NCBI GenBank assembly: GCA_028278625.1
Contig: JANQDY010000251.1
Span: forward strand, 1-31,944
Direction of reading: 5' to 3'
Source: Thermodesulfobacteriota bacterium
GTDB taxonomy: Bacteria; Desulfobacterota; DSM-4660; Desulfatiglandales; Desulfatiglandaceae
DNA: 31,944 nt
The notes below the pieces were generated by a model that was given only the letters and a program-made list of their open reading frames with translations, was not told the origin of the DNA and made no database searches. Made by a program: the position numbers and the translations under genes. The first letter of the stretch is position 1; every line of letters starts with the position of its first letter. Shown here in pieces: positions 1-12,309 of this stretch.

Positions 1-52
1 CTGAACGCCTTTTTGGCCGCCTCAACTGAACAACTTATTAAAATCGCAGCAT

Positions 53-4379
<4,327 letters not shown>

Positions 4380-4535
4380 AGGATCTCCTCACCGGACGGT
4401 TGATTGTGTCTTTTTTGTTTTTTCTCTTGCTCGGTTGAAAGTGGTTTTAAACCATACTAGCGCGTCAGCAACAGCATGGCAAACTTCCTTTTTTAGGAAA
4501 TCGTAAAAAGCCTTTTTCGAAAGAGCTGGAATATG

Positions 4536-4571
4536 CGAAAAAAAAGGGCTTCCTCAGGAGAAGCCCTTTTA
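4536..4571 (-). terminator. Rho-independent terminator of glnA
   Basis: A perfect 11-bp inverted repeat (aaaagggcttc at 4542-4552, gaagccctttt at 4560-4570) encloses a 7-base loop. On the - strand it is followed by eight T residues (complement of 4538-4545). It sits about 25 bases after the glnA stop and separates glnA from glnE. Confidence 0.9.
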
Positions 4572-4595
4572 ACATACCTTTTCTTAACGGATTGT

Positions 4596-6020
4596 CTAAA
4601 TATCGTAGTACAGTGCAAACTCCCAAGGATGGGGGCGCAGGTCCAGGGCCTGTACTTCGTTTTCCATTTTATACGAAATCCAGGTTTCAATAACGTCAGA
4701 GGTGAACACGTCCCCTTTTAGCAGGAAATCGTGGTCTGCTTCTAAGGCCATCAGCGACTCCCTGAGGGAGCCCGGGGTGGTTGGCACTTCCGCCAACTCT
4801 TCCGGTGGCAGATCGTAAATGTCTTTGTCCAGGGGCTCTCCCGGGTCAATTTTGTTCTGAATGCCGTCAATGGCGGCCATCAACATAGCGGAGAAGGCCA
4901 GATATGGGTTACAGCTCGGATCAGGGCACCGGAATTCAACGCGTTTGGCCTTCGCCGAGGGAGAATACATGGGAATTCGGACCGCGGCGCTACGGTTTCG
5001 GCTGGAATAGGCCAGATTTACCGGGGCTTCGAATCCGGGAACCAAGCGTTTATAGCTGTTTGTGGTGGGGTTCGTAAAACCCAGCAGCGCAGGAGCATGT
5101 TTCAAAAGCCCACCAATGGCGTACATGGCCATTTCCGAGAGCCCCGCATATCCATCCCCGGCGAAAAGGTTTTCGCCCCCTTTCCACAGAGACAGGTGGG
5201 TGTGCATCCCCGTACCGTTATCGTTAAACAGCGGTTTGGGCATGAACGTTACGGTTTTACCATACTTTCGAGCGGTGTTCTTAATGACATATTTGTACAT
5301 GAGGAGTTTGTCCGCCATTTCCACGAGCGGAGAAAAGCGCATGTCTATTTCCGCCTGTCCGCCGGAGGCCACCTCATGATGCTGGGCTTCAATGAGAATG
5401 CCCATCTTTTCCATGGTCAACATCATTTCGCTTCGGATATCCTGCATGCTGTCCGTGGGGGGAACCGGAAAATACCCTTCTTTATATCGCGGTTTGTACC
5501 CAAGGTTCGGCTCTTCTTTGCGGCCCGTATTCCAGCGGCCTTCCACGGAATCGATGAAATAATAGCCTTCATGTTCATTCTGATCGAACCGGATATCATC
5601 GAAGATGAAGAATTCCGCCTCCGGACCATAGTAGGCGATGTCGGCCATGCCTGAGCTTATGATGTAGCTTTCCGCCTTACGGGCAATGTTCCTGGGATCC
5701 CTGGTATAATCTTCGCCGGTAACGGGATCGCAGATGTTGCAGATCAGAACCAGCGTTTTTGCAGCGAAAAACGGATCCACAAACGCTGTTTCAGGAACCG
5801 GTTTCACAAGCATGTCAGACTCATTGATGGCCTGCCATCCGCGGATACTCGATCCGTCAAACCCTAGCCCTCCGTCGAAGGCGCCTTCATCCAATTCCCT
5901 GGCTGGAATGGAGAAGTGCTGCCATAAGCCGGGGAAATCCATGAACCGCAGGTCAATGACTTCAATCTTTTCCTCTTTGACGAAATCCAGCACCTCTGCT
6001 GGTGTTTTTAATTCACTCAT
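4596..6020 (-). CDS. glnA: Type I glutamine synthetase
   Basis: The protein makes glutamine from glutamate, ammonia and ATP as a cytoplasmic dodecamer, the main entry of ammonium at low concentration. At 474 residues it has normal GSI-beta length. Signatures are FDGSSIRGW (about 54-62), EAEFFIFDD, the [14 protein letters not shown] ammonia/glutamate site, and the NRSAAVRIP and [20 protein letters not shown] blocks. The adenylylation motif is IYDLPPEE with Tyr402, equivalent to Tyr397 of the enteric enzyme, so this GS is a plausible substrate of the neighbouring GlnE. The ATG is preceded by AAGGAGGAG. A near-consensus sigma-54 promoter lies about 50 bases upstream and a hairpin terminator lies downstream, so the gene appears monocistronic and nitrogen-regulated. 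Confidence 0.98.
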   Translation of the reverse strand: MSELKTPAEVLDFVKEEKIEVIDLRFMDFPGLWQHFSIPARELDEGAFDGGLGFDGSSIRGWQAINESDMLVKPVPETAFVDPFFAAKTLVLICNICDPVTGEDYTRDPRNIARKAESYIISSGMADIAYYGPEAEFFIFDDIRFDQNEHEGYYFIDSVEGRWNTGRKEEPNLGYKPRYKEGYFPVPPTDSMQDIRSEMMLTMEKMGILIEAQHHEVASGGQAEIDMRFSPLVEMADKLLMYKYVIKNTARKYGKTVTFMPKPLFNDNGTGMHTHLSLWKGGENLFAGDGYAGLSEMAMYAIGGLLKHAPALLGFTNPTTNSYKRLVPGFEAPVNLAYSSRNRSAAVRIPMYSPSAKAKRVEFRCPDPSCNPYLAFSAMLMAAIDGIQNKIDPGEPLDKDIYDLPPEELAEVPTTPGSLRESLMALEADHDFLLKGDVFTSDVIETWISYKMENEVQALDLRPHPWEFALYYDI

Positions 6021-6338
6021 GTTATCTCCTCCTTGGGTTATTTTTTTGCGAATTTGATTCCATTTTTACAACGCAAAGGGTGTGCCATAAGGGAAAATGC
6101 CAATTTAATCATATAATACAAAGCATTATGCCATTTCCTGGCTTGTCTGGCCTTGGCAAATTCCGACAAAATTGTTGAACTAGCAGCATTTGTCATACAG
6201 AAATGTAACAGGATTCCTTTCCATGCTCACAGAAAGCGCCTCCCTGGAAAACCACATTTTGGGTTGCAGGCGCAGACCGTCATCCTGTAGACTGCCGTAT
6301 CGATCAGAATTTTGAACAAATGTTCCGGGGGTTCAGTA
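6021..6338. other. Divergent intergenic region between glnA and the iron-sulfur protein gene
   Basis: About 318 bases without a gene. It holds the glnA ribosome binding site and sigma-54 promoter. The rest is AT-richer than the genes; no second convincing promoter, operator or RNA was recognised. Confidence 0.5.
6073..6087 (-). promoter_or_regulatory. Sigma-54 (-24/-12) promoter of glnA
   Basis: On the - strand the sequence reads TGGCACACCCTTTGC, matching TGGCAC-N5-TTGC exactly with ten bases between the GG and GC pairs. The predicted transcript start is near 6061, giving a leader of about 40 bases to the glnA ATG. NtrC-type activation is inferred from the gene; I could not recognise a clear NtrC dyad upstream. 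Confidence 0.8.
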
Positions 6339-7259
6339 ATGGACAAGGAAGAAATGTCGAAAGACAAAGGTGAGTGGATCAGGGATATCATACGCACTTT
6401 CATCGCTTCATCACCCAAAAACACCATGGAAGACAACTCCGGTGAAGCGGCCTGGGATGATGCACTGGTGGGCTTTGCGTCAGGCGCTGATCCTATCTGG
6501 CAGCAGTACAAGGAATATATCGGGGCTTTTCACTGGACCCCCTGGGAGGTCTTCAAACAGCACTGCCCCGGGGAAACCGCCGGCCCCGAAGAATTGACCG
6601 TCATTTCATGGATTCTGCCCCAACGAAAGATCGTGCGGCACGCCAACCGGCGAAACAGCACCTATCCGGCGGAACCATGGGCCAGAATCAGGGTTTACGG
6701 CGAGGCTTTCAACGTCGCACTGCGGCAGCATGTGGCGCAACGCCTCACGGATGCCGGTCACGGGGCGGTCCCGCCCATGCTGGTTTCCAACTGGACCGTG
6801 GTCAAATCACAACGGTTTTCATATGCTTCCTCCTGGTCTGAACGGCATGCGGCCCATGCGGCGGGTCTCGGAACGTTCGGTCTCTGTGACGGACTGATCA
6901 CCCAAAGAGGAAAGGCCATGCGGGCCGGATCCGTCATCGCCAGGATCGCCATCGAACCCACAGCCAGGCCCTATGCGGATCATCAGGCCTATTGCCTCTA
7001 TTACGCCGAGGGGACCTGCGGAAAATGCATCGACCGATGCCCGGCACGGGCCATCACCGAAGCCGGTCACGACAAGGAAAAATGCCGCATGCATCTGGTG
7101 CGCTCCCGAGAATATGTTCGGAAAACCTATAAGTTCGAAGGGTATGGGTGCGGGTTGTGTCAGGTGGGGGTTCCCTGCGAAACCATCATACCGGTGAAAT
7201 CAGCGCGGAAGGCCGTGGAACGTGGCGAACTGCCGGCGGCCCCGCCGCCTCTGGCCTGA
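6339..7259 (+). CDS. QueG-like [4Fe-4S] protein (epoxyqueuosine reductase-related)
   Basis: This 306-residue cytoplasmic protein resembles the iron-sulfur region shared by epoxyqueuosine reductase and reductive-dehalogenase-like proteins. The first cluster motif is C227-x2-C230-x3-C234-P with a further Cys at 249; the second, GYGCGLCQVGVPC, supplies C271, C274 and C280. This C-terminal arrangement fits two [4Fe-4S] clusters that pass electrons to a cofactor in the N-terminal domain. I do not see enough to assign a cobalamin site or true QueG activity, so the substrate is unknown. The frame can be extended to a TTG at 6312, but the ATG at 6339 has GGGGG about eight bases upstream and is preferred; an internal ATG at 6354 is also possible. 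The gene is divergent from glnA and stands alone. Confidence 0.75.
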   Translation: MDKEEMSKDKGEWIRDIIRTFIASSPKNTMEDNSGEAAWDDALVGFASGADPIWQQYKEYIGAFHWTPWEVFKQHCPGETAGPEELTVISWILPQRKIVRHANRRNSTYPAEPWARIRVYGEAFNVALRQHVAQRLTDAGHGAVPPMLVSNWTVVKSQRFSYASSWSERHAAHAAGLGTFGLCDGLITQRGKAMRAGSVIARIAIEPTARPYADHQAYCLYYAEGTCGKCIDRCPARAITEAGHDKEKCRMHLVRSREYVRKTYKFEGYGCGLCQVGVPCETIIPVKSARKAVERGELPAAPPPLA

Positions 7260-7336
7260 TACCCTAAAAGCTCTCGAGGTGACGCCGCCCTCTCAAATAC
7301 GGTGGTATCGATCTTAGAAACCTTTGTTGCAGAAAG

Positions 7337-7963
7337 TTGAGACAGGCCATTTTGTCAGACTCAGGAACCGAACTGACGGATCACCATCTGATCACGCAAT
7401 TCAAGGAAGGATCCATGGATGCCATGGAAGCCATCGTGGATCGATACGAGAATCGAATCTTCAACTTCGGTCTCAAGATGTGCGGACAGCTTCAGGATGC
7501 GGAAGATATTACCCAGGACACTTTTTTAAATGCCTACAAGTATTTAAAGTCCTTTAGAGAAGAGACAAAACTGAAGAACTGGCTCTTCAAGCTGGCCTCA
7601 ACCGCCTGCCTTCGAAAACGGCGAAAGAAGAAATGCGAACCGGATCGGGAGCTTTCTCTCGAAACATCCTTTGAAAACAAAGACGGCACCTCGGGAACCT
7701 ACAACATCCCCGACGGGTCCGATGACCCCTCTCATAAAGTACTCCAGGCGGAAATGAAGGCGATCATCGACCGTTCAATAGAAAGCCTTCCCCACAAATA
7801 TCGGCTGGTGTTCAATCTGAGGGACATGGAAGGGTTCAGTACCAAAGAAACCGCAGAAATCCTGGGCATCAGCGTCGAATCGGTGAAAACCCGTCTTCAT
7901 CGAGCGCGCCTGGCATTGCGGGAAAAGATCTCCAGCGCCTACCATGAAGGGAAAAATGTATGA
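7337..7963 (+). CDS. ECF-type RNA polymerase sigma factor
   Basis: This 208-residue protein has the two-domain structure of extracytoplasmic-function sigma factors. Region 2 spans about residues 18-85 and includes the conserved DAEDITQDTFLNAYKYL stretch. Region 4 spans about 145-195, with LPHKYRLVFNLRDMEGFS and the helix-turn-helix KETAEILGISVESVKTRLHRAR. The linker (about 95-140) is long and rich in charged and Gly/Ser residues. The predicted start is TTG; no strong ribosome binding site precedes it, and the internal ATG at residue 27 would remove part of region 2. The gene overlaps the anti-sigma gene by four bases (ATGA) and is followed by a secreted repeat protein, probably its regulon member. 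No matching ECF promoter was found. Confidence 0.88.
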   Translation: MRQAILSDSGTELTDHHLITQFKEGSMDAMEAIVDRYENRIFNFGLKMCGQLQDAEDITQDTFLNAYKYLKSFREETKLKNWLFKLASTACLRKRRKKKCEPDRELSLETSFENKDGTSGTYNIPDGSDDPSHKVLQAEMKAIIDRSIESLPHKYRLVFNLRDMEGFSTKETAEILGISVESVKTRLHRARLALREKISSAYHEGKNV

Positions 7964-8211
7964 ATGAACACTGCCGTAAGAATTTTGAAAAAATAAGTGA
8001 GTACCTGGACGGGGAACTTGGCGCGGATGAATGCCGCGTGATTGAGCAACATTTGAAAGGCTGCCCTGAATGTCAGAACTGCGTCGACACTCTTAAAAAG
8101 ACCATCGCCCTCTGCAAGAAAAGACCCCAGGATGAAATCCCCGGAGAAGTGAGGAAACGGCTGAGATCAAAACTCAGAGATTGCTTCGAAGGTCATCAAA
8201 ATACCAAGTAA
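7960..8211 (+). CDS. Zinc-finger anti-sigma factor
   Basis: This 83-residue protein starts inside the sigma-factor stop codon, the usual arrangement for a cognate anti-sigma factor. It carries the zf-HC2 / ZAS motif H31-x3-C35-x2-C38 (EQHLKGCPEC) after the typical opening ISEYLDGELGADE. Additional Cys at 5, 25, 41 and 52 could take part in zinc binding or redox sensing. There is no membrane segment, so it is a soluble cytoplasmic anti-sigma factor that would hold the ECF sigma inactive until a thiol-reactive or other intracellular signal arrives. The signal is inferred from the family only. Confidence 0.85.
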   Translation: MNEHCRKNFEKISEYLDGELGADECRVIEQHLKGCPECQNCVDTLKKTIALCKKRPQDEIPGEVRKRLRSKLRDCFEGHQNTK

Positions 8212-8251
8212 CCGATTTGATTCCAAGGACATCCACGACAGGAGGGTTACC

Positions 8252-9310
8252 ATGGCCGGCAAAAACATTCTTCATGTGGCAACGGTTCTTTTAATACACC
8301 TCTTTCCCTTGGCGGCTTTTGCGGAGGGCGTCAAGATGCAGCAGGACAAAGTGACCATTGACTGTCAATTCGGCGGAAAGCCGGCTCTGGCAGGTTCCAT
8401 AAATGACAGTTGTTCTTTCCTGAAGCCGGAGAAACCGCCTTCCTATGCGGTGGGCCTTTTCGGTTCCGCCTGCTGTGATGGCGCCCATGGCAGCGGCTCC
8501 TATGCCGCGGGCGTTATGGGAATCGCCAACGGTGACCCCATAGACGAACCTGACGGAGCCTATGGCGTATACGGAAAGGCAACATACGGCAGCAAGTCCT
8601 ACGGGGTCTACGGAGAGGGCAAGACCTCAGGGATCTACGGCACCGGCGAGTATTACGGCATTTACGGCGTCAGTAGCTCGAGCCTGGGCCATGCCGGTCA
8701 TTTCGTCAACACCGACCAAACCGCCTCTGCCGCGCCGTCTCAGGTGGGTGTATACGTGGAAACCTATTGGGGGAATCTGATCGAAGCATGGGAAACCCTC
8801 AGCGTCAGTCCTAACAAAGACAGACGTTTCTTCGTGAGCAGGTCCGGCGAGGTTTATGCGGATGGAACCTTTCACGGTGGTGGCGCTGATTTAGCGGAGT
8901 CCGTGATCCCTTTTGAAGGCAAAAATGCCTATCAACCTGGCAATGTGCTGGAAATCAGCCTCAAGGCACCGGAAGGGACTCACACCTTCGATCTGTCCAA
9001 TGTCCCTTACAGCACCCGAGTGGCCGGAATCTATTCCACACAGCCGGGGTTTCTGGGAAAACAGTGGGATGCGGACGATCCCCGTCTGAAAGGGGAAATT
9101 CCCATGGCTATTGCAGGCATTGTTCCCTGTCTGGTCAGTGCGGAAAACGGCCCCATTGAAAGGGGTGACCTTCTGGTCAGCGCCAGTGAACCCGGCCATG
9201 CCATGAAGGGAACGGATCGGCTCAGAATGATCGGCGCAGTGGTGGGAAAGGCCCTTGGAAATCTAAAAACGGGGACCGGTATGATTGACATCCTGGTTAC
9301 GCTGCAATGA
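8252..9310 (+). CDS. Secreted Tyr-Gly-repeat protein of unknown function
   Basis: This 352-residue protein starts at an ATG with AGGAGGGT just upstream. It has a Sec signal peptide with cleavage expected after AAFA (residue 24). Residues 65-141 are a repetitive Gly/Tyr-rich stretch with repeated units such as YGVYGKA, YGVYGEG, GIYGTGE and GIYGVSS spaced about 6-10 residues apart, suggesting a beta-structured fibre. The C-terminal part (about 210-352) contains GADLAES, YSTRVAGIYSTQPG and ENGPIERGDLLVSASEPGHAMKG, a globular block I associate with surface or tail-fibre-like bacterial proteins of unknown function. It follows the sigma/anti-sigma pair by 40 bases on the same strand, so it is probably co-transcribed or controlled by that sigma factor. 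Location is periplasm, outer surface or medium. Confidence 0.7.
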   Translation: MAGKNILHVATVLLIHLFPLAAFAEGVKMQQDKVTIDCQFGGKPALAGSINDSCSFLKPEKPPSYAVGLFGSACCDGAHGSGSYAAGVMGIANGDPIDEPDGAYGVYGKATYGSKSYGVYGEGKTSGIYGTGEYYGIYGVSSSSLGHAGHFVNTDQTASAAPSQVGVYVETYWGNLIEAWETLSVSPNKDRRFFVSRSGEVYADGTFHGGGADLAESVIPFEGKNAYQPGNVLEISLKAPEGTHTFDLSNVPYSTRVAGIYSTQPGFLGKQWDADDPRLKGEIPMAIAGIVPCLVSAENGPIERGDLLVSASEPGHAMKGTDRLRMIGAVVGKALGNLKTGTGMIDILVTLQ

Positions 9311-9326
9311 GCGGGGGCTCAACCTT

Positions 9327-10295
9327 TCACGCTTGCTCAGTAACAAAGGCTTTCACACGGTTTTCCACCTGATCTCGAACGTTTCGCATGAAGTCAATGG
9401 ATTCATTTGCGGGATCCGGCAAATCCCAATCCTGGGGTCTCACACCGGGAAAAACGGGGCATGAAACTTCACACCCCATGGAGGCCACTTCATCCGGCTG
9501 CCACCCGCCGGGAAGATCTGAGATCGCCGAAGGCTTTAGATAGGCCATGTCAATCCCTTTTTCCGCCATCACCTGTTCCATCAGGGGGTTCACACGCTCT
9601 GCCGGTTCATTGCCGGCGCTCGCCACTTCAAAACGGTCTCCGGCCATTTGGCGGGTAAAGGCCGCGGCCATCTGGCTGCGGCAGGCGTTCTCGTGACACA
9701 GGTAGAGAACCTTCTTTCGCTTCAAGAACGGCTCGCACAGTTCCCTTGCCCTATCTCTCGCCTCTTTAAGCGCAGTGGGATGCGCTTCCAGGTCCCCTAT
9801 CTTTTCCACTTGCCGGTACCCGAGGGTCCCTTCGAAGCCGGCACCGATGGCATCGAAGAAATATCGCGCCGTCAGAATGGCACCGTCAAAAATATTCTTT
9901 CCCTTGGTGGCACCCACCGTCAACAGCAACCCTTTTCGCCACTTTCGTCCGGGGTCCTCCAGACCAAGAACATATTTTCTCGACCACAACGCCTGGGAAC
10001 GATCTATCAGCGCTTTCAGCTGGGCTGTTGCACCGTAGAAGAAGATGGGGGTGGCAAGCACCACCAGATCAGCCTTTCGCAAAAGCGGATAGAGAGGCTG
10101 CATCTCGTCATCCAGGGGGCAGTATCCTTTTGTTTCGCAGGTGCCGCATTCCACGCAAGGTTTTATTTCCGTTCGCGTCGCATCCAGGACCCTGAACCGT
10201 CCTCCCAACTTTTCAACCTGATCCAGAAAAGCCGACAAAAGGACACTGGTGTTCCCCTTTTTTCGCGGACTACCCTGTAAACCGAGAACGAACAT
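9327..10295 (-). CDS. Iron-sulfur flavoprotein fused to LMW-phosphatase-type arsenate reductase
   Basis: This 322-residue protein has two domains. Residues 1 to about 190 are a flavodoxin-fold NAD(P)H/FMN oxidoreductase with the phosphate loop GSPRKKGNTS and the compact cluster motif C47-x2-C50-x2-C53-x5-C59, which fits the iron-sulfur flavoprotein family. Residues 195-322 are an ArsC-type arsenate reductase: the P-loop CHENACRS gives C200 and R206, and MGCEVSCP gives C275 and C279, the pair that relays the disulfide, followed by DWDLPDPA. A likely role is reduction of arsenate (or a protein disulfide) with electrons from the flavin/FeS half. A GTG at 10340 would extend it by 15 residues, but the ATG at 10295 has AAGGA eight bases upstream. 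It ends the redox operon, four genes after the thioredoxin-ferritin pair. No arsenite pump gene adjoins it. Confidence 0.85.
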   Translation of the reverse strand: MFVLGLQGSPRKKGNTSVLLSAFLDQVEKLGGRFRVLDATRTEIKPCVECGTCETKGYCPLDDEMQPLYPLLRKADLVVLATPIFFYGATAQLKALIDRSQALWSRKYVLGLEDPGRKWRKGLLLTVGATKGKNIFDGAILTARYFFDAIGAGFEGTLGYRQVEKIGDLEAHPTALKEARDRARELCEPFLKRKKVLYLCHENACRSQMAAAFTRQMAGDRFEVASAGNEPAERVNPLMEQVMAEKGIDMAYLKPSAISDLPGGWQPDEVASMGCEVSCPVFPGVRPQDWDLPDPANESIDFMRNVRDQVENRVKAFVTEQA

Positions 10296-10343
10296 TTCAA
10301 AATTCCTTTTCAATATCTCTTTCTTTGAACCAGCGGACACTGG

Positions 10344-10670
10344 TTAGAAGGAAGGCGGTCTGCTTTCGGGAACATACGCGTGTGGGATAGTTCCCTCATT
10401 CCATTCCTTCGAAACGTACAGGTTGCAATAACAGCTGCCATATTTTTTGACATCAGCCTCCCTGTATACACAGGGGCACATGATATCCTTGTCGCTTTCC
10501 CGATCTCCGGCAGCGAGCCTGCAAGGGCAACACATGTAACCGTAGCGGTTTTTGTTGTCGATAAGCCCTTGAATCAAATCAAAAACCATTTCCCTATCAC
10601 TGCTGAAATAATACCCTTTGGGCTCCTGGACTTTTTTCAGCATTTCATAGAGTTTCTCCACCTCGCTCAT
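10344..10670 (-). CDS. Ferredoxin:thioredoxin reductase catalytic subunit
   Basis: This 108-residue protein contains the three-part cysteine pattern of the FTR catalytic subunit: CPC at 48-50, CPC at 65-67 and CYC at 80-82, which ligate one [4Fe-4S] cluster next to a redox disulfide. Spacing (14 and 12 residues between the pairs) differs from the plant form (16 and 8), as does CYC in place of CHC. No FTR variable subunit is encoded nearby. The start overlaps the stop of the glutaredoxin gene (ATGA), which suggests that the two products work together. Probable job: passing single electrons from ferredoxin to a thioredoxin or glutaredoxin disulfide in the cytoplasm. Confidence 0.9.
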   Translation of the reverse strand: MSEVEKLYEMLKKVQEPKGYYFSSDREMVFDLIQGLIDNKNRYGYMCCPCRLAAGDRESDKDIMCPCVYREADVKKYGSCYCNLYVSKEWNEGTIPHAYVPESRPPSF

Positions 10671-10918
10671 AATCCCAGGGCCTCCTTGATTTCATCTTCC
10701 TTGTAGCCGACAATGACCTTGTCGCCGATGATGATCGTGGGGAACGAGCATTTCGGATTCCATTTTTTGACGTCTTCCAGTATTGCGGCCCTTTCCTCTC
10801 CGTGGAGCAGGTCGACATCGGTGAAGTCATACTTCACCTTGCAATCATTCAACAAAGCTTTGGTTGATTTGCAGTGGCCACAAGTACTGAGCGTGTAAAT
10901 CATTACTGAATCTGACAT
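10667..10918 (-). CDS. Glutaredoxin-like protein
   Basis: This 83-residue protein has a glutaredoxin fold pattern: MIYTLSTCGHCKSTKALL with the active-site CGHC (C13, C16), the cis-Pro segment SFPTIIIGD, and a C-terminal VGYKEDEIKEAL helix. The frame is open for ten more residues upstream, but the ATG at 10918 has GGGAG in front and starts right at the first strand. The gene overlaps FTR by four bases and overlaps the end of the upstream Cys-rich gene by 16 bases. With FTR it could form a disulfide relay independent of glutathione, which many sulfate reducers lack. That pairing is inference from gene order. Confidence 0.88.
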   Translation of the reverse strand: MSDSVMIYTLSTCGHCKSTKALLNDCKVKYDFTDVDLLHGEERAAILEDVKKWNPKCSFPTIIIGDKVIVGYKEDEIKEALGL

Positions 10919-11115
10919 TCGGCACTTCTCCCTTTTCTCTTCTTCCATGCCATGTATTCACCATGTGTAAACGCCGGCCCCAACCCGGTGGTTGAGGATG
11001 TATGGGCGTTCTTTCTGCAAATGCGGCATCTGGTTTCACCGCACATCTGGCATTGAAAGCAATCGGAACATGGCTTCTTGCGCTTATCAGAATGCGTGGG
11101 GTTCAAAAATTCCAT
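10903..11115 (-). CDS. Small Cys-rich protein
   Basis: This 70-residue protein is unrecognised beyond a dense cysteine cluster near its N-terminal half: CSDCFQCQMCGETRCRICRK (Cys 16, 19, 22, 25, 30 and 33). Six closely spaced Cys fit a zinc or iron-sulfur site. The C-terminal half is basic and lacks further motifs apart from Cys67. No strong ribosome binding site precedes the ATG, but the gene fills the exact gap between the ferritin-like and glutaredoxin genes and overlaps the latter by 16 bases, as in a tightly packed operon. It could be a metal-binding partner of the FTR/glutaredoxin pair. A spurious frame is possible but the ordered cysteine pattern argues against it. Confidence 0.6.
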   Translation of the reverse strand: MEFLNPTHSDKRKKPCSDCFQCQMCGETRCRICRKNAHTSSTTGLGPAFTHGEYMAWKKRKGRSAECQIQ

Positions 11116-11135
11116 GATGGATCATAGAAAAGCGG

Positions 11136-11597
11136 TTAGTCCCCCTGCTCTGCCATATAATCATCATACATGGTTTCAAGGGAAAGTTTGTGTTTGGCTT
11201 CTTCCTGGCACAGCATTTTGAAAACCTTTTTCAACTCCTCTTTGTCCGCCTTCTCAAGCAGCTCATTGTAAAGTTTCAGAGCTTTCTCTTCCCGTTTCAT
11301 AGCGAGTCTCAGTAATTCCGCATAATCCATGTCTTTGGGCTCATCCACATCCACCAGATAATTGCTTCGCTTGATATCGGGAATCCACTCAAATTTATAG
11401 TCGGCCAGCGCGGTCCCGGCCTCGCCAAGATTCGCGAGCATGTCGTAATGCTTCTGTTCCTCACCGGCAAAACCCTCAAGGGTCTCTTTGGCGCCGGAGA
11501 AGATGGCATCCTTTGCCAAGCCTGAGTAAAATTCCACGGCTTCCTTTTCCTTTTCCATTGCAAACTGAACGATTTCTTCAAATGATGTAAAAGACAT
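11136..11597 (-). CDS. Ferritin-like diiron protein (rubrerythrin-type, lacking rubredoxin domain)
   Basis: This 153-residue protein forms a four-helix bundle with the paired iron-binding motifs of rubrerythrins: EKEAVEFY and EEQKH in the first half, KREEKALKLY and EEAKH in the second. It lacks the C-terminal rubredoxin domain of classical rubrerythrin; separate rubredoxins in the same operon could supply electrons. The likely role is reduction of hydrogen peroxide or iron handling in the cytoplasm. The ATG at 11597 has GGAG six bases before it; a TTG at 11609 is the alternative. It lies 28 bases after the thioredoxin gene. Confidence 0.88.
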   Translation of the reverse strand: MSFTSFEEIVQFAMEKEKEAVEFYSGLAKDAIFSGAKETLEGFAGEEQKHYDMLANLGEAGTALADYKFEWIPDIKRSNYLVDVDEPKDMDYAELLRLAMKREEKALKLYNELLEKADKEELKKVFKMLCQEEAKHKLSLETMYDDYMAEQGD

Positions 11598-11624
11598 AGT
11601 ATTCTCCAATTGATAATTTATAAT

Positions 11625-12077
11625 TTAGGCCAGAAGCGAACGCAAATGGGATTCGATCTCTCTTTTGGGAAGCGCGCCCACAAGACTTTTCACCAGATTG
11701 CCGTTTCTGAACAACAGCATCGTTGGAATGCTTCTGATGGCGTATCTGGAGGCAGTTTGCGGGTTTTCATCCACATTCAGTTTGGTTATTTTGACGCGCC
11801 CCGCATATTCGGATGCCAGTTGTTCAATCACGGGCCCCACGGTGCGGCATGGTCCGCACCACGGGGCCCAGCAATCGACCAGAACAGGGCCTTTAAAATT
11901 CATAACTTCCGATTGAAATGTCATGTCGGTGAGATCCATGGGCTTACCATGGGCCGCCTCCCCAATCAAGGGGGTCTTGCATTTTCCGCACACCGGTCTT
12001 TCACCCATCCGGTTCTTGGGAATCCGGTTTTTAGCACCGCATTTAATACATTTCGTTATGATGCTGTCCCCGTTCAT
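11625..12077 (-). CDS. trxC: Thioredoxin 2 (zinc-ribbon thioredoxin, TrxC-like)
   Basis: This 150-residue protein is an N-terminal zinc ribbon with two CxxC pairs (C10/C13 and C30/C33) followed by a thioredoxin domain with WCGPC (C74, C77) and the cis-Pro loop SIPTMLLF. This architecture is that of thioredoxin 2, a protein disulfide reductase linked to oxidative stress in other bacteria. GGAG stands about nine bases before the ATG. The gene lies between rubredoxin and the ferritin-like gene, upstream of FTR and glutaredoxin, so FTR is a plausible electron source. It may also reduce the ArsC domain at the end of the operon. Confidence 0.93.
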   Translation of the reverse strand: MNGDSIITKCIKCGAKNRIPKNRMGERPVCGKCKTPLIGEAAHGKPMDLTDMTFQSEVMNFKGPVLVDCWAPWCGPCRTVGPVIEQLASEYAGRVKITKLNVDENPQTASRYAIRSIPTMLLFRNGNLVKSLVGALPKREIESHLRSLLA

Positions 12078-12098
12078 CTGAAATTCTCTCCGGAACCG

Positions 12099-12257
12099 CT
12101 ACTCCGGTTCGAACTGATTCTTCTCAGCGCCACACACAGGGCAGGTCCAATCATCGGGAAGGTCTGCAAATGCGGTTCCCGCATCCACACCGTTATCAGG
12201 ATCGCCTTCTTCAGGCTCATAAACATATCCACACACGGAACAAACATATTTTTCCAT
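12099..12257 (-). CDS. Rubredoxin
   Basis: This 52-residue protein is a classical rubredoxin that holds one Fe(Cys)4 centre: C6-x2-C9-GY near the start and C39-P-x-C42-G near the end, with the conserved [19 protein letters not shown] segment between. It transfers single electrons in the cytoplasm, in anaerobes typically to rubrerythrin, superoxide reductase or rubredoxin:oxygen oxidoreductase. GAGGAG precedes the ATG. It is flanked by flavodoxin and thioredoxin genes on the same strand. Confidence 0.95.
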   Translation of the reverse strand: MEKYVCSVCGYVYEPEEGDPDNGVDAGTAFADLPDDWTCPVCGAEKNQFEPE

Positions 12258-12309
12258 TCAGTTTTCTCCTCATCTAATCATTTGGAATTGTCAATTAAGA
12301 TATCAATTT

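Noticed and set aside
1..52. Short frame LNAFLAASTEQLIKIAA ending at 52-54
   Set aside because: It could be the end of an upstream gene but is too short to identify from this window.
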